Shown piece by piece: positions 1 through 7,422 of a stretch of DNA of 19,801 nucleotides. The translations under genes were made by a program, and so were the position numbers. Positions within the stretch are counted from its first letter, which is position 1; every line of letters starts with the position of its first letter. Under the pieces are notes generated by a model. The model saw only the letters and a list, made by a program, of their open reading frames with translations, did no database searches and had not been told where the DNA came from. Origin of the DNA: Gemmatimonadota bacterium (GTDB lineage: Bacteria; Latescibacterota; UBA2968; UBA8231); the NCBI GenBank assembly GCA_028875335.1, contig JAPPEF010000018.1, positions 1 to 19,801 of the forward strand, in the 5' to 3' direction.

Positions 1-2
1 TA

Positions 3-1355
3 GCCGCAACCGTCCTCGACAGCACTTGGGAGTTGGAAGTAGAACAGCTTGGCTACAACCCGCCGCCTTCGGACAACGGCTTGGGCGGCGGCGAGGAATA
101 CGATGTTTACGTTATAGACTTAGGGCACGGAGGATGTGGGTTCTCGACTCCTATTTATGGCTGTGCCTATCGCGGGTCGTCCAACGCGGTCACACATAGC
201 CACCTCGAAATCGACAACAACTTCACCGATCCCAGCTACGTACAGACTCGCGGGCTAGACGCCTTGCGCGTGACCATCGCCCACGAGTTCCACCACGCCA
301 TTCAGTTCGGCTACTACGCGGACAGAGAAGGCAGTTGGTGGCAGGAATCGACCTCGACGTGGATAGAAGAAGTAGCCTATCCGCACATTGACGATTATCT
401 CCAGTATCTGCCGCATTTCCTCAGCATACCCCACCGCGCCCTCAACTCCAACGCCAATACCTCCCACACCTACGGCAGTGCAATCTTTTCCCACTTCCTC
501 GACCAGCACTATGGCCGCGATCTCAACCGCCTGATCTGGGAAGAACTCAAGGAGCGCCAAAGCGTCAACCTCGATCATTTCGACCGCGTCATCCGCCGCG
601 TTGAGCCGGGCGGCTTGGGCGTTGCTGTTGGCGAATTTGCCGTCTGGAATTACTTCACTGGCCGCCGCCATCGCCGCGGGTTTTACGCCGAAGGAGACAA
701 ATATCCGCTCGTCCCCACTCACGACCTCGCAGTCGCCGCCAAGGCGGTAGTCCGCGATTCGAGCCTGCTCGACGCCACCGGCAGCAACTATCTACGCCTC
801 GCGCCGCAGCTCCGCCCAGGCGGCGTTACCCTTGCCTTTGAGTCCTCCCGTGGTGCTTGGCGTCGCCATCTGCTTTTAATCGCCCCCGACAGTATCGCGG
901 TGCGGCCGGTTGCAGAGCCGACGGTCCGCGTCATTGACTGGGATCAGTACGAAGAGATCGTCTTGGTAATCTCCTCGGCCGAAGATCACGGCGTGGCCTA
1001 TCCCTACCAAGTGTCCGTGGAATTCGACCCCGATCTGACCGACGCGCGAGCGGCCCTCGCCACGCTATTCGAACCCAGCTACCCCAACCCCTTTCGCCTC
1101 GGCCAACACCAGCAGACCCACTTGGTCTTCGACTTGGCCGCCCCTAGCACCCAGACCCGCCTGTCGATCTTTTCGACCAACGGCGACTTGGTCTGGTGGA
1201 AAGACTTAGGCCCTCGCGCCGCCCGCGAAAACCACATGGTGCCGTGGGACGGACGCAACGCCGCCGGTAAGTTCGTCGCCAGCGGCATCTATCACCTCTT
1301 CCTAGAAGCCGACGGTCAGACGGCATTGCACCGTCTAGCCATCGTACGGGACTAG
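3..1355 (+). CDS. Secreted HExxH metalloprotease with C-terminal FlgD/sorting-type domain (5' partial)
   Basis: The reading frame is open to the left edge (first full codon at base 3), so the N-terminus and any signal peptide lie outside the window. A TTG at 33 is only an internal codon. A zinc-protease motif HEFHH is encoded at 282-296, inside a context (AHEFHHAIQFGYY, then WWQESTSTWIEEVAYP) that resembles the MXAN_6640-type putative metalloproteases, which are secreted. The last ~95 residues (from about 1062) form an Ig-like domain starting YPNPFR and ending in a GIYHLFLEADG strand. This is the pattern of FlgD-like or type IX sorting domains, so export to the cell surface is inferred. No gene follows on this strand. 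Family assignment is by recall of motifs; the substrate is unknown. Confidence 0.85.
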   Translation, partial: AATVLDSTWELEVEQLGYNPPPSDNGLGGGEEYDVYVIDLGHGGCGFSTPIYGCAYRGSSNAVTHSHLEIDNNFTDPSYVQTRGLDALRVTIAHEFHHAIQFGYYADREGSWWQESTSTWIEEVAYPHIDDYLQYLPHFLSIPHRALNSNANTSHTYGSAIFSHFLDQHYGRDLNRLIWEELKERQSVNLDHFDRVIRRVEPGGLGVAVGEFAVWNYFTGRRHRRGFYAEGDKYPLVPTHDLAVAAKAVVRDSSLLDATGSNYLRLAPQLRPGGVTLAFESSRGAWRRHLLLIAPDSIAVRPVAEPTVRVIDWDQYEEIVLVISSAEDHGVAYPYQVSVEFDPDLTDARAALATLFEPSYPNPFRLGQHQQTHLVFDLAAPSTQTRLSIFSTNGDLVWWKDLGPRAARENHMVPWDGRNAAGKFVASGIYHLFLEADGQTALHRLAIVRD

Positions 1356-1371
1356 AAGGCCAACTTTCCAC

Positions 1372-1405
1372 AAAAAAATACGGGCGAGGGAATTACCCTC
1401 GCCCG
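1372..1405 (-). terminator. Rho-independent terminator of the purF-like gene
   Basis: A perfect 10-bp inverted repeat (CGGGCGAGGG at 1381-1390, CCCTCGCCCG at 1396-1405) encloses a 5-nt loop. Read on the minus strand the hairpin is followed within two bases by seven T (1378-1372). It lies 25 bases after the stop of the minus-strand gene at 1430. The plus side has no T-run, so it should act mainly on the minus strand. Confidence 0.85.
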
Positions 1406-1429
1406 CTTCGGCTGTACAAAATGTCTCTG

Positions 1430-2905
1430 TCAGGCTCGCCACAAGTCGAGCTGGGGCCTGTCGCCGATTTGGATCAGCGATCCAGCCGCCTCAAAGGGCA
1501 TGCGCCCGCCAATGCAGTACGTACACAAATCGCGCTCGGGCAGACCGGCGCGCACAAAGGCATCTAGCATCCCCTGCCGCGACAAGTAAATCACCGGCAT
1601 CCCCATCGCCTCGCCAATGGCCTCGGCCGTGCGCCCGCGCGCGATAAACTCGTCGCCCGGCGGCGGGTCCGGCGGCATATCCACCCCAAAGGTGCATCCC
1701 CTCGGCACGCCATCGTCGCCAATGATGCCAATCGGCGGCGTGTAACTCACCAAATAGGCCTGCTCGACGCCAGCTTCCTCGTAGAGCAGGTCGCAGGCGC
1801 GCTTGGAGTTGTTGCCGCGCACGATGCTGTCGTCGATCAGGATCACGGTCTTGCCCTTGAGCTTTTGCGCCATCCCGGGCAAAAGGTGCAAATTCTGGCC
1901 AATCGAGTTCTTGCGCTCGCCAGCAGTCGAGCCTTGGAACGAGCGCTCGCCGCGCATCTTGTAGAACACGGGTTCAAAGGGCAGTTCCGCCTGCTTGGCG
2001 TAAGCGCGGGCCGCCACCTCGGGACAGCGCGGCAAGTACGTAACCAGATCGACGTCGGGCGGCAGAAATTCCTCGCTGAGTATCTCGCCCAGCGATTCGC
2101 GGATGCGGCGCACGCTGACGCCATTGATGATCGAGTCGAGGTCGGTGATATAATTCCATTCAAAAAAGCAATAAGCGAGGTTGGTCGATACCACAACTTC
2201 CTTGTTATAGCTCCCTTCAGGCGTGAGAGAGTAGATCGCTCCCGGCTCCAAATCTTCGACGTATTCGCCGCCGTTTTTGCGGAAGGCAATGTCCTCCGAG
2301 GCCATCACGTACTTGCCGTCTTTCCAGCCGAGTACCCCAGGTTTGATTCCGGTGCGGTCGCGGATTGCGATCACGTCTCGCTCGCGCTTGTCGGCGATGG
2401 CCAAGGTGTAGGCACCAGGCACTTCCTTGAGAAAGTTGTGCGCACCGCGCTCGCGATAGAGGTAGAGCAAGGCTTCGGTATCGCAGCTCGAATACAAGGG
2501 CAAGGGAGCTGAGTCCTCGAAGAAGGCCCGGTCAACTTGGCCGTTGTGGACGGCCGCCACGTCGCAGTCCCAGATCAGGATGTGGTTGTCGCGGTGTTCG
2601 ACCGAACCGCCGATGACGTGCGGATGCGCCTCCTCGAGGATTTTGTCCTTCGAGCCTCGGGTGGCGTAGCGCACGTGGGCCATGTAGGTGTGGTAGTTGG
2701 GGCTGAGGAAAATTTTGTGGAGGTCGGTTACGTCAAAGCGCGAGACCCCGCCCTTCCACTTGATCACGTCGATGCGGCCATCGCCTACTGCAGCAATACC
2801 GGCCGCCTCCCGGCCCCGATGCTGTAGCGAATGAATAAAGCGATAGGCGTCGTGCAGAGAGTGGGCTACGGTCAAACCACAGTTGTGGCGAACGACTTCG
2901 GCCAT
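1430..2905 (-). CDS. purF: PurF-type amidophosphoribosyltransferase, divergent
   Basis: The family makes phosphoribosylamine from PRPP and glutamine, the first step of purine synthesis. I place the start at ATG 2905 because GAGGA (2916-2912) sits 6 bases upstream; a TTG at 2923 and an ATG at 2911 lack such spacing. The result is 491 aa. An eight-residue propeptide precedes the nucleophile Cys9, followed by the Ntn-amidotransferase signatures SLQHRG, HVRYAT, HNG and CDTEA. The C-terminal phosphoribosyltransferase half has the PRPP loop VILIDDSIVRG (354-364). Cys246, Cys404, Cys461 and Cys464 match the 4Fe-4S ligands of Bacillus-type PurF. Two oddities: the usual PDSG loop reads PRCP, and the usual RTFI(Q/M)P motif reads RSFQGS. 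It is either true PurF of a distant lineage or a paralogue; no other pur gene is nearby. Confidence 0.85.
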   Translation of the reverse strand: MAEVVRHNCGLTVAHSLHDAYRFIHSLQHRGREAAGIAAVGDGRIDVIKWKGGVSRFDVTDLHKIFLSPNYHTYMAHVRYATRGSKDKILEEAHPHVIGGSVEHRDNHILIWDCDVAAVHNGQVDRAFFEDSAPLPLYSSCDTEALLYLYRERGAHNFLKEVPGAYTLAIADKRERDVIAIRDRTGIKPGVLGWKDGKYVMASEDIAFRKNGGEYVEDLEPGAIYSLTPEGSYNKEVVVSTNLAYCFFEWNYITDLDSIINGVSVRRIRESLGEILSEEFLPPDVDLVTYLPRCPEVAARAYAKQAELPFEPVFYKMRGERSFQGSTAGERKNSIGQNLHLLPGMAQKLKGKTVILIDDSIVRGNNSKRACDLLYEEAGVEQAYLVSYTPPIGIIGDDGVPRGCTFGVDMPPDPPPGDEFIARGRTAEAIGEAMGMPVIYLSRQGMLDAFVRAGLPERDLCTYCIGGRMPFEAAGSLIQIGDRPQLDLWRA

Positions 2906-2944
2906 AGACATTCCTCGCGGCAAAATGTAAAGGGATTGTAACCA

Positions 2945-2973
2945 AAAGTACGAGTGACTGCGCCATACGGCAA
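2945..2973 (-). promoter_or_regulatory. Possible promoter of the purF-like gene
   Basis: On the minus strand TTGCCG (2973-2968) is followed after exactly 17 bases by TACTTT (2950-2945). This would start transcription near 2938, about 33 bases before the ATG. Both boxes are imperfect; the main support is the very similar arrangement upstream of the P-II gene. Confidence 0.3.
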
Positions 2974-2983
2974 GGCCACAGTG

Positions 2984-4348
2984 CTACAATGTCAGAATCA
3001 GCCCTTGCGCCAACAGCGAATCAACCGTCTGGGCAAACGCCGCGGTCGCCTCCTCGACATCTTGAGCCGTGTGCGCCGACGAGAGCACGCCGCCGGTGGA
3101 ACTCATGTTATCGACCCCGTAAAAGCGCAGATGGCGCTGGTACTCTTCTATCAGCTTCCCCGGCATCCCCTTGAGCCGCTCGGCCTCGGTCGTGTGCAAA
3201 TCCGCCCGGCTGTGGGCCTTTTGCACGCGCTGGCGATCGGTTTCAAAATAGACGTGAAAGGTCGAACATACCCCGTACACGTACCCGGCGATGCCTCGGC
3301 GCTCCAGTACTTCGTCCCAAGCGGCCCGCAGTTCAGCGGCGCGGGCGTTGGCTTGGTCTATCGGCTCGCCCGTGGCCACGCGCTTGAGCACGGCGATCCC
3401 AGCCGCGGCCGAAAGCGGTGCCCCGTTAAAAGTCCCTTGATGCGCCACCCGCGGGCGGGCATCATCCGTCACGTCGAAGAGTTCCATAACGTCCGCTCGT
3501 CCCACCACGGCCCCGCCGGGCATGCCGCCAGCGACGACCTTGGCGAAACAAGAAAGATCCGGCCGCATCCCGTAGAGCACTTGCGCACCGCCCGGACTAA
3601 AGCGGAAGCCGGTGACCACTTCGTCAAAAATCAGTATCACCCCGCGCTCTCTGGTCATCGTTTGCAGATCGCGTAAAAACTCCGGTGCTAACGGTACTCG
3701 TCCCCATGAACCCCCCGACGGCTCGATAATCGCCGCCGCAATATCGCCGTCAGCGTCAAGGACATCGGCGACTTGCTCCGCATCCCCCGCTGGCACGCAG
3801 ACCACGTGCTCGCGCACCTGCGGCGGGATGCCCAACGAGCCGTCCGCATCAAAGGGCGGCTGCACGCCGCGCATCACGTCGTCGTGCCACCCGTGGAAGT
3901 GGCCAGCAAAGCGCAGGATCTTGCGGCGGCCGGTAAACGCCCGCGCCAAGCGCAGCGCCAGCAGGGTCGCCTCCGTCCCCGAATTGACCAAACGCACTCG
4001 TTCAGCCGAAGGAACCAGCGCCTGTATGCGCTCGGCCCATTCGATGTGCAGTGGATGGTCGTTGCCAAAGTGCGTCCCGCGCCCCACCGCCTCGGCGATG
4101 GCTTCTACGACTTCGGCGGGCGCGTGCCCCAAGAGCAGGGCACCATTGCCGAGCAAGAAGTCGATGTACTCGTTGCCATCGACATCCCACTTGCGGCCAC
4201 CAGCCCCCCGCTCGATGTAGAGCGGCACCGGCGTTGCGTAGCGCAGGTCGTGCCCAACCTTGCCGCCAAGTGCCTTGCAGGCGCGGTCAAAGTACTCCTG
4301 CGACCGGGGGCGCTCCGCTCCGTATTGCTTGTATATCTGGTTGCTCAT
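2984..4348 (-). CDS. PLP-dependent class-III aminotransferase, glutamate-1-semialdehyde aminomutase-like
   Basis: A fold-type I PLP enzyme of the HemL/aspartate-aminotransferase-family group. I chose the start at ATG 4348 (454 aa), with an AAAGG-like site 9-10 bases upstream; the frame extends 10 codons further to 4378 without a site. Motifs: NSGTEA (122-127), FDEVVTGFR (241-249) with the cofactor-binding Asp242, and Lys270 in CFAKVVAGGMPGG as the Schiff-base lysine. HemL makes 5-aminolevulinate from glutamate-1-semialdehyde, but no other tetrapyrrole gene is present and many relatives are amine or amino-acid transaminases or aminomutases. I therefore do not call hemL. It lies between an SDR gene and the purF-like gene, all on the same strand, and could form a small operon with them. 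Confidence 0.88.
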   Translation of the reverse strand: MSNQIYKQYGAERPRSQEYFDRACKALGGKVGHDLRYATPVPLYIERGAGGRKWDVDGNEYIDFLLGNGALLLGHAPAEVVEAIAEAVGRGTHFGNDHPLHIEWAERIQALVPSAERVRLVNSGTEATLLALRLARAFTGRRKILRFAGHFHGWHDDVMRGVQPPFDADGSLGIPPQVREHVVCVPAGDAEQVADVLDADGDIAAAIIEPSGGSWGRVPLAPEFLRDLQTMTRERGVILIFDEVVTGFRFSPGGAQVLYGMRPDLSCFAKVVAGGMPGGAVVGRADVMELFDVTDDARPRVAHQGTFNGAPLSAAAGIAVLKRVATGEPIDQANARAAELRAAWDEVLERRGIAGYVYGVCSTFHVYFETDRQRVQKAHSRADLHTTEAERLKGMPGKLIEEYQRHLRFYGVDNMSSTGGVLSSAHTAQDVEEATAAFAQTVDSLLAQGLILTL

Positions 4349-4417
4349 GGACCATTGCCTTTCTTCAATACACGACACCCAGATTTCCGTTAGGTGTAAC
4401 CTCTAGGGTCGGAGCTT

Positions 4418-4438
4418 GGGCAACCATAAGGGTTGCCC
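4418..4438. repeat. REP-like interspersed palindrome
   Basis: GGGCAACC (4418-4425), loop ATAAG, then GGTTGCCC (4431-4438) form a perfect 8-bp palindrome five bases beyond the SDR stop codon. Neither side has a T-run, so it is not a standard intrinsic terminator. The wider string TAGGGGCAACCCTTATGG, read on the minus strand, resembles short palindromic repeats that I recall being dispersed between genes in several environmental genomes. That resemblance is recollection, not a search. Confidence 0.5.
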
Positions 4439-4443
4439 CTACG

Positions 4444-5193
4444 TTACGACCGTCCGCCGCAGGCGGTAATCGTCTGTCCGGTGATAAAACTGGACTCCTC
4501 GGACAATAAAAAGCGAACCACCGACGCCATCTCCGCCGGATCGGCCATCCGCCCCAGCGGAGTGCTGGCGATGAGCTCGGCGACTTGGCCGGGGTTGGCC
4601 GAGCGCGCCAGTTCGGTATCCGTCAGCCCCGGCGCTAAGCAGTTGATCCGCACATTGTGCTCGGCAAATGCTTGGGCGCATTGCCGGGTGAAGGCGATGA
4701 CTGCCGCCTTCGTCGTGGCGTAGTGGATCATGTTCGGCTTGAGCAGCCAAGCGGCCAGCGAGGAGATATTGACGATCCGTCCAAAGCGCCGCGCGATCAT
4801 CTCGTCCTTGACGGCCCAAGTGGTTAAAAACGGCCCGTGGACGTTGACCGCAAACATCCTTTCCCACTCGGCAAAGCCGAACTCGCCGTGTTCCTGGGTA
4901 TAGGCGATCCCGGCGTTGTTGACCAGCAGTTCGACCGGCCCGAATGCCGAGCGCACTTGGGCGATCATCTGCTCGACTTCTGCCTGCTGCGACACGTCGG
5001 CTTGGACGGCCATGCCCTCGGTGCCGCACGACTCGACCTGCGCCAAAATTTCCTGCGCGGCCTCGGCGTTGTGTTGGTAGTTGATGGCGACCTTGGCTCC
5101 GTGTTCAGCCAGCATCTGGACGATGGCTCGACCGATGCCGCGACTGCCGCCCGTTACCAAGGCGGTGCGCCCGACAAATATCGCGGTGGTCAT
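4444..5193 (-). CDS. Short-chain dehydrogenase/reductase (FabG-like)
   Basis: A classical SDR of 249 aa, the usual length. The N-terminal Rossmann motif TGGSRGIG (14-21) binds the nicotinamide cofactor. NNAG (92-95) stabilises the central sheet, and the catalytic residues are Ser144/145 in NISSLAA, Tyr158 and Lys162 in YATTK. The C-terminal part (NCLAPGLTDTEL, then FITGQTITACGG) is typical of FabG-type 3-oxoacyl reductases and many other oxidoreductases, so the substrate cannot be read from sequence. The start at ATG 5193 has no clear ribosome-binding site. It is the first gene of a minus-strand run that continues with the aminotransferase after 95 bases. Confidence 0.92.
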   Translation of the reverse strand: MTTAIFVGRTALVTGGSRGIGRAIVQMLAEHGAKVAINYQHNAEAAQEILAQVESCGTEGMAVQADVSQQAEVEQMIAQVRSAFGPVELLVNNAGIAYTQEHGEFGFAEWERMFAVNVHGPFLTTWAVKDEMIARRFGRIVNISSLAAWLLKPNMIHYATTKAAVIAFTRQCAQAFAEHNVRINCLAPGLTDTELARSANPGQVAELIASTPLGRMADPAEMASVVRFLLSEESSFITGQTITACGGRS

Positions 5194-5225
5194 GTGCGTT
5201 GGCTTTCGTTATTGGGAAAAATTTG

Positions 5226-5254
5226 ATGATAGCGCAAAAAGGGGCCGGGAGCAA
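5226..5254 (-). promoter_or_regulatory. Possible promoter of the SDR gene
   Basis: On the minus strand TTGCTC (5254-5249) and TATCAT (5231-5226) are separated by 17 bases, predicting a start near 5219, 26 bases before the ATG. The -35 box would overlap the preceding terminator hairpin, which weakens the case. Confidence 0.25.
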
Positions 5255-5264
5255 TCCCGACCCC
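5236..5264 (-). terminator. Terminator of the ABC/thioredoxin operon
   Basis: Minus-strand reading: GGGGTCGGGA (5264-5255), loop TTGC, then TCCCGGCCCC (5250-5241), followed by TTTTT (5240-5236). The 10-bp stem contains one G-U pair that would be a mismatch on the other strand, so it works only for minus-strand transcripts. It lies 28 bases beyond the stop of the thioredoxin-like gene. Confidence 0.85.
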
Positions 5265-5291
5265 TTGCTTGAACTTCGGCTAGTCTGGCGC

Positions 5292-7349
5292 TTAGCCGCC
5301 CGCTGCTTTGGTGCTCTCCGCGATCTTGGCGACGATCTCCTGAGTATCGTATACTGCGCGCAGCCGTTCCGCGATCCGCCCCTGTGCATCCACCACGTAA
5401 TACGAAGGCAAACTGCGGATGCTATAGGCTTTTGCTACGTCCGCGCTCCAGCCAGCCGCCCGCAAATGGACGCCTTTGATCTCGTGTTTGGCAACAGCCT
5501 CTTTCCAAGCTTCCTCATCGTCGTCCAACGAGATGTTGAGGAAAACAACCGGCTGCTCGGCCATCTCTTCCTTAATTTTTCGCAGGTCGGACAGATCGCC
5601 AATGCACGGCCCACACCAACTCGCCCAAAAGTCGAGGAAAACCGCCTTGCCTTGGAACTGGCTCAGCGATACTGGCTGGCCGTCGAGGTCGTCGAGCGTG
5701 AAGTCGGGCGCAGGTTGCCCTGGTTGTAGAACCAGCGCCTTGGCCAACACCGCCTCGATGGCTTCGTTGTACTCAGGATAGGGGTTGGTTTCTTTGAATT
5801 TCTCCCACTTTCTATGGATGAACGCAAAGTCTTTGCCGCGCTCAAACCCAGCGATCAACTCGCCGGCCAAAAACCAGTAGAGTACTCTCCCTTCCAAGTT
5901 TTGTTTGGCCAAATCGTATGATCGCCAATGCCCAAGCCAAGTCCGCGCATTTTTGTCGGCGTAGATCGAGTCGAGTTGAGCTTGGGCCGCCGCTGATAAT
6001 CCCAGTCCCGCTAGATCGAGTTTCTCGGATAGATTGAGCGGTTGGCGATGTTCGTACAGGGAATCGAGCTGGGCTTGGTCCGCATCCGAAAGACCAAACC
6101 TCGATAGATCGAGTTTCTCGGACAGTTTAGGGGGCTCTTTCCTCAAGGAATCCATCGGTACTTCAGACGGGATGTAGAACGCGATCGTCCCTCCCGTCGT
6201 ATCCACCCTAGGTGCCTCTTCCTCACTTGAAGAGATGATGCAGGATCTATGTCCTTCCTTTTCGTACAGGGAGTCGAGCTGGGCTTGGGCGGCGGCTTCC
6301 GAAATACCAAACTTCGACAAATTGACCATCTGCGACAGCTTGAGCCGTCGGCCGTCTTTTTCGTATAGGGAGTCGAGGTGGGCTTGGGCCGAATCCGACA
6401 AACCCAACGCCGACAAATTGACCATCTTCGACAGGCTGGGGTTTAGGCCGTCTTTTTCGTACAGGGAGTCGAGCTGGGTCTGCACCGAATCCCACCACTC
6501 AAATCCCGATAGATCGTACGTCTCGGATAGCTTGGGATATATCGGTCCGTTACCTTCGTTTGATTGCCATTCCCACTCCAAGGTGTGCTCCAGAAACGTG
6601 CGATATTCGCCCGTGCCAATGGCCTTTTCAGCGACCAAGGGAATGTCTTGTAGAAAGTCGTAGTACTCTGGCGTGATGTCCCTGTTATCGTGGTGATTGG
6701 CAGACCTGTACGTCGGGTAGGAGATCATCTGCCTGGCCCACTCGTAGTTAAAGCGAGCTGTCGCATAGTCGATAAATCCCGCAGAAAGCGCGTACTTCTC
6801 GCGCCCCTCGGCGAGCCACTCGAATTCATCCTGCCGCCGCTGATCCGCTTGGCGGATGAAATCTTCCAACGCTAGCCCCTCGTAGTCGAGGCGAAAGGCG
6901 AGGTAGTCGGGTAGAATCTCGGCTATGAAGCGGTTGTTATCCGCGCCTTGGCCGCTGAACTCAATAGAGGAGGAGAAAAGGCCTTCATCTATCTCGATGT
7001 GCAGACTGTCTCCAGGTTCGACAAAGAGGATCAACTGAGCGCGCGGCCCAAAGACGAAAGATCGCAGCCCCTCCAGCCATTTCCACTTGGGAGGTTGTGG
7101 GTCTTTGTAGCCTCCCATGACGAGCGTTCCTCGGGGAACCGGAAAGGTGAGGGCAAAGCGGTTTTCACTGTCCAGCACGACGAGGTGTTCAGACCTTGTT
7201 GGCGATAGCGAGGATCGGTAGCCAAACTCGATTTCCCGCGCTGGGGGGTTGTGGATCTTTCCCGTGATGATCGCGGCGCGCGGTGCTTGGGCTAGCCCTA
7301 CGCTCGCCGTGCTGATGAGAGCGACGAGGATGCTAAGGTATAGTTTCAT
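5292..7349 (-). CDS. Exported TlpA-like thioredoxin with five-copy internal repeat
   Basis: An extracytoplasmic thiol-disulfide protein of 685 aa. The start at ATG 7349 has AAGGA 8-9 bases upstream and is followed by a good signal peptide (MKLYLSILVALIS, then VGLAQA). The frame extends to 7550 but would overlap the preceding gene. Residues ~25-135 resemble the beta-sandwich N-domain (DUF4369-like) of Bacteroidetes-type TlpA proteins. Residues 273-464 hold five copies of a ~32-residue unit (consensus LSxxxxLSxFGLSxxxQAQLDSLYEKDG). From 543 a TlpA/AhpC-type thioredoxin domain carries the WCGPC redox site (578-582) and a cis-Pro in SLPSYY (Pro648). It follows the second permease after 73 bases and precedes the operon terminator, so co-transcription is likely. 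Reductant or cytochrome-maturation roles are known for TlpA relatives; its role beside this ABC system is unknown. Confidence 0.9.
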   Translation of the reverse strand: MKLYLSILVALISTASVGLAQAPRAAIITGKIHNPPAREIEFGYRSSLSPTRSEHLVVLDSENRFALTFPVPRGTLVMGGYKDPQPPKWKWLEGLRSFVFGPRAQLILFVEPGDSLHIEIDEGLFSSSIEFSGQGADNNRFIAEILPDYLAFRLDYEGLALEDFIRQADQRRQDEFEWLAEGREKYALSAGFIDYATARFNYEWARQMISYPTYRSANHHDNRDITPEYYDFLQDIPLVAEKAIGTGEYRTFLEHTLEWEWQSNEGNGPIYPKLSETYDLSGFEWWDSVQTQLDSLYEKDGLNPSLSKMVNLSALGLSDSAQAHLDSLYEKDGRRLKLSQMVNLSKFGISEAAAQAQLDSLYEKEGHRSCIISSSEEEAPRVDTTGGTIAFYIPSEVPMDSLRKEPPKLSEKLDLSRFGLSDADQAQLDSLYEHRQPLNLSEKLDLAGLGLSAAAQAQLDSIYADKNARTWLGHWRSYDLAKQNLEGRVLYWFLAGELIAGFERGKDFAFIHRKWEKFKETNPYPEYNEAIEAVLAKALVLQPGQPAPDFTLDDLDGQPVSLSQFQGKAVFLDFWASWCGPCIGDLSDLRKIKEEMAEQPVVFLNISLDDDEEAWKEAVAKHEIKGVHLRAAGWSADVAKAYSIRSLPSYYVVDAQGRIAERLRAVYDTQEIVAKIAESTKAAGG
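5958..6533 (-). repeat. Five-copy ~96-bp coding repeat
   Basis: The codons for QLDSLYEKDG recur at spacings of 96, 99, 210 and 93 bases. The three upstream copies are nearly identical in DNA: the plus-strand string TCGTACAGGGAGTCGAGCTG occurs near 6262 and 6457, with two changes near 6361. CGACAAATTGACCATCT recurs 96 bases apart. The 210-base step contains a ~40-residue acidic/Ser-rich insert between copies 3 and 4. DNA-level identity indicates recent unit duplication, so copy number may vary between strains. Confidence 0.9.
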
Positions 7350-7422
7350 CAGACTTTTCCTTGGTTGAAAATCTTCTTGAAATATGAACTCCGCCGTCCC
7401 CACGGCCTCCCTGAGTCTCGTC

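Noticed and set aside
1865..2512. 215-codon plus-strand open frame
   Set aside because: It lies entirely antisense to the purF-like gene, whose motifs are unambiguous; the translation has no recognisable domain.
2954..4393. Several plus-strand open frames (240, 202 and 206 codons)
   Set aside because: All are antisense to the aminotransferase gene and are Arg/His/Pro-rich, as expected for GC-rich shadow frames.
4418..4438. Palindrome as an intrinsic terminator of the SDR gene
   Set aside because: No T-run follows on either strand.
5958..6533. CRISPR-like array
   Set aside because: The repeats are in-frame coding units of ~32 codons with conserved 'spacers', not short repeats with unique spacers.
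6235..6663. Plus-strand frame with repeated SFSYRESSWAW peptide
   Set aside because: The repetition is the complement of the real QLDSLYEK repeat in the minus-strand TlpA-like gene.
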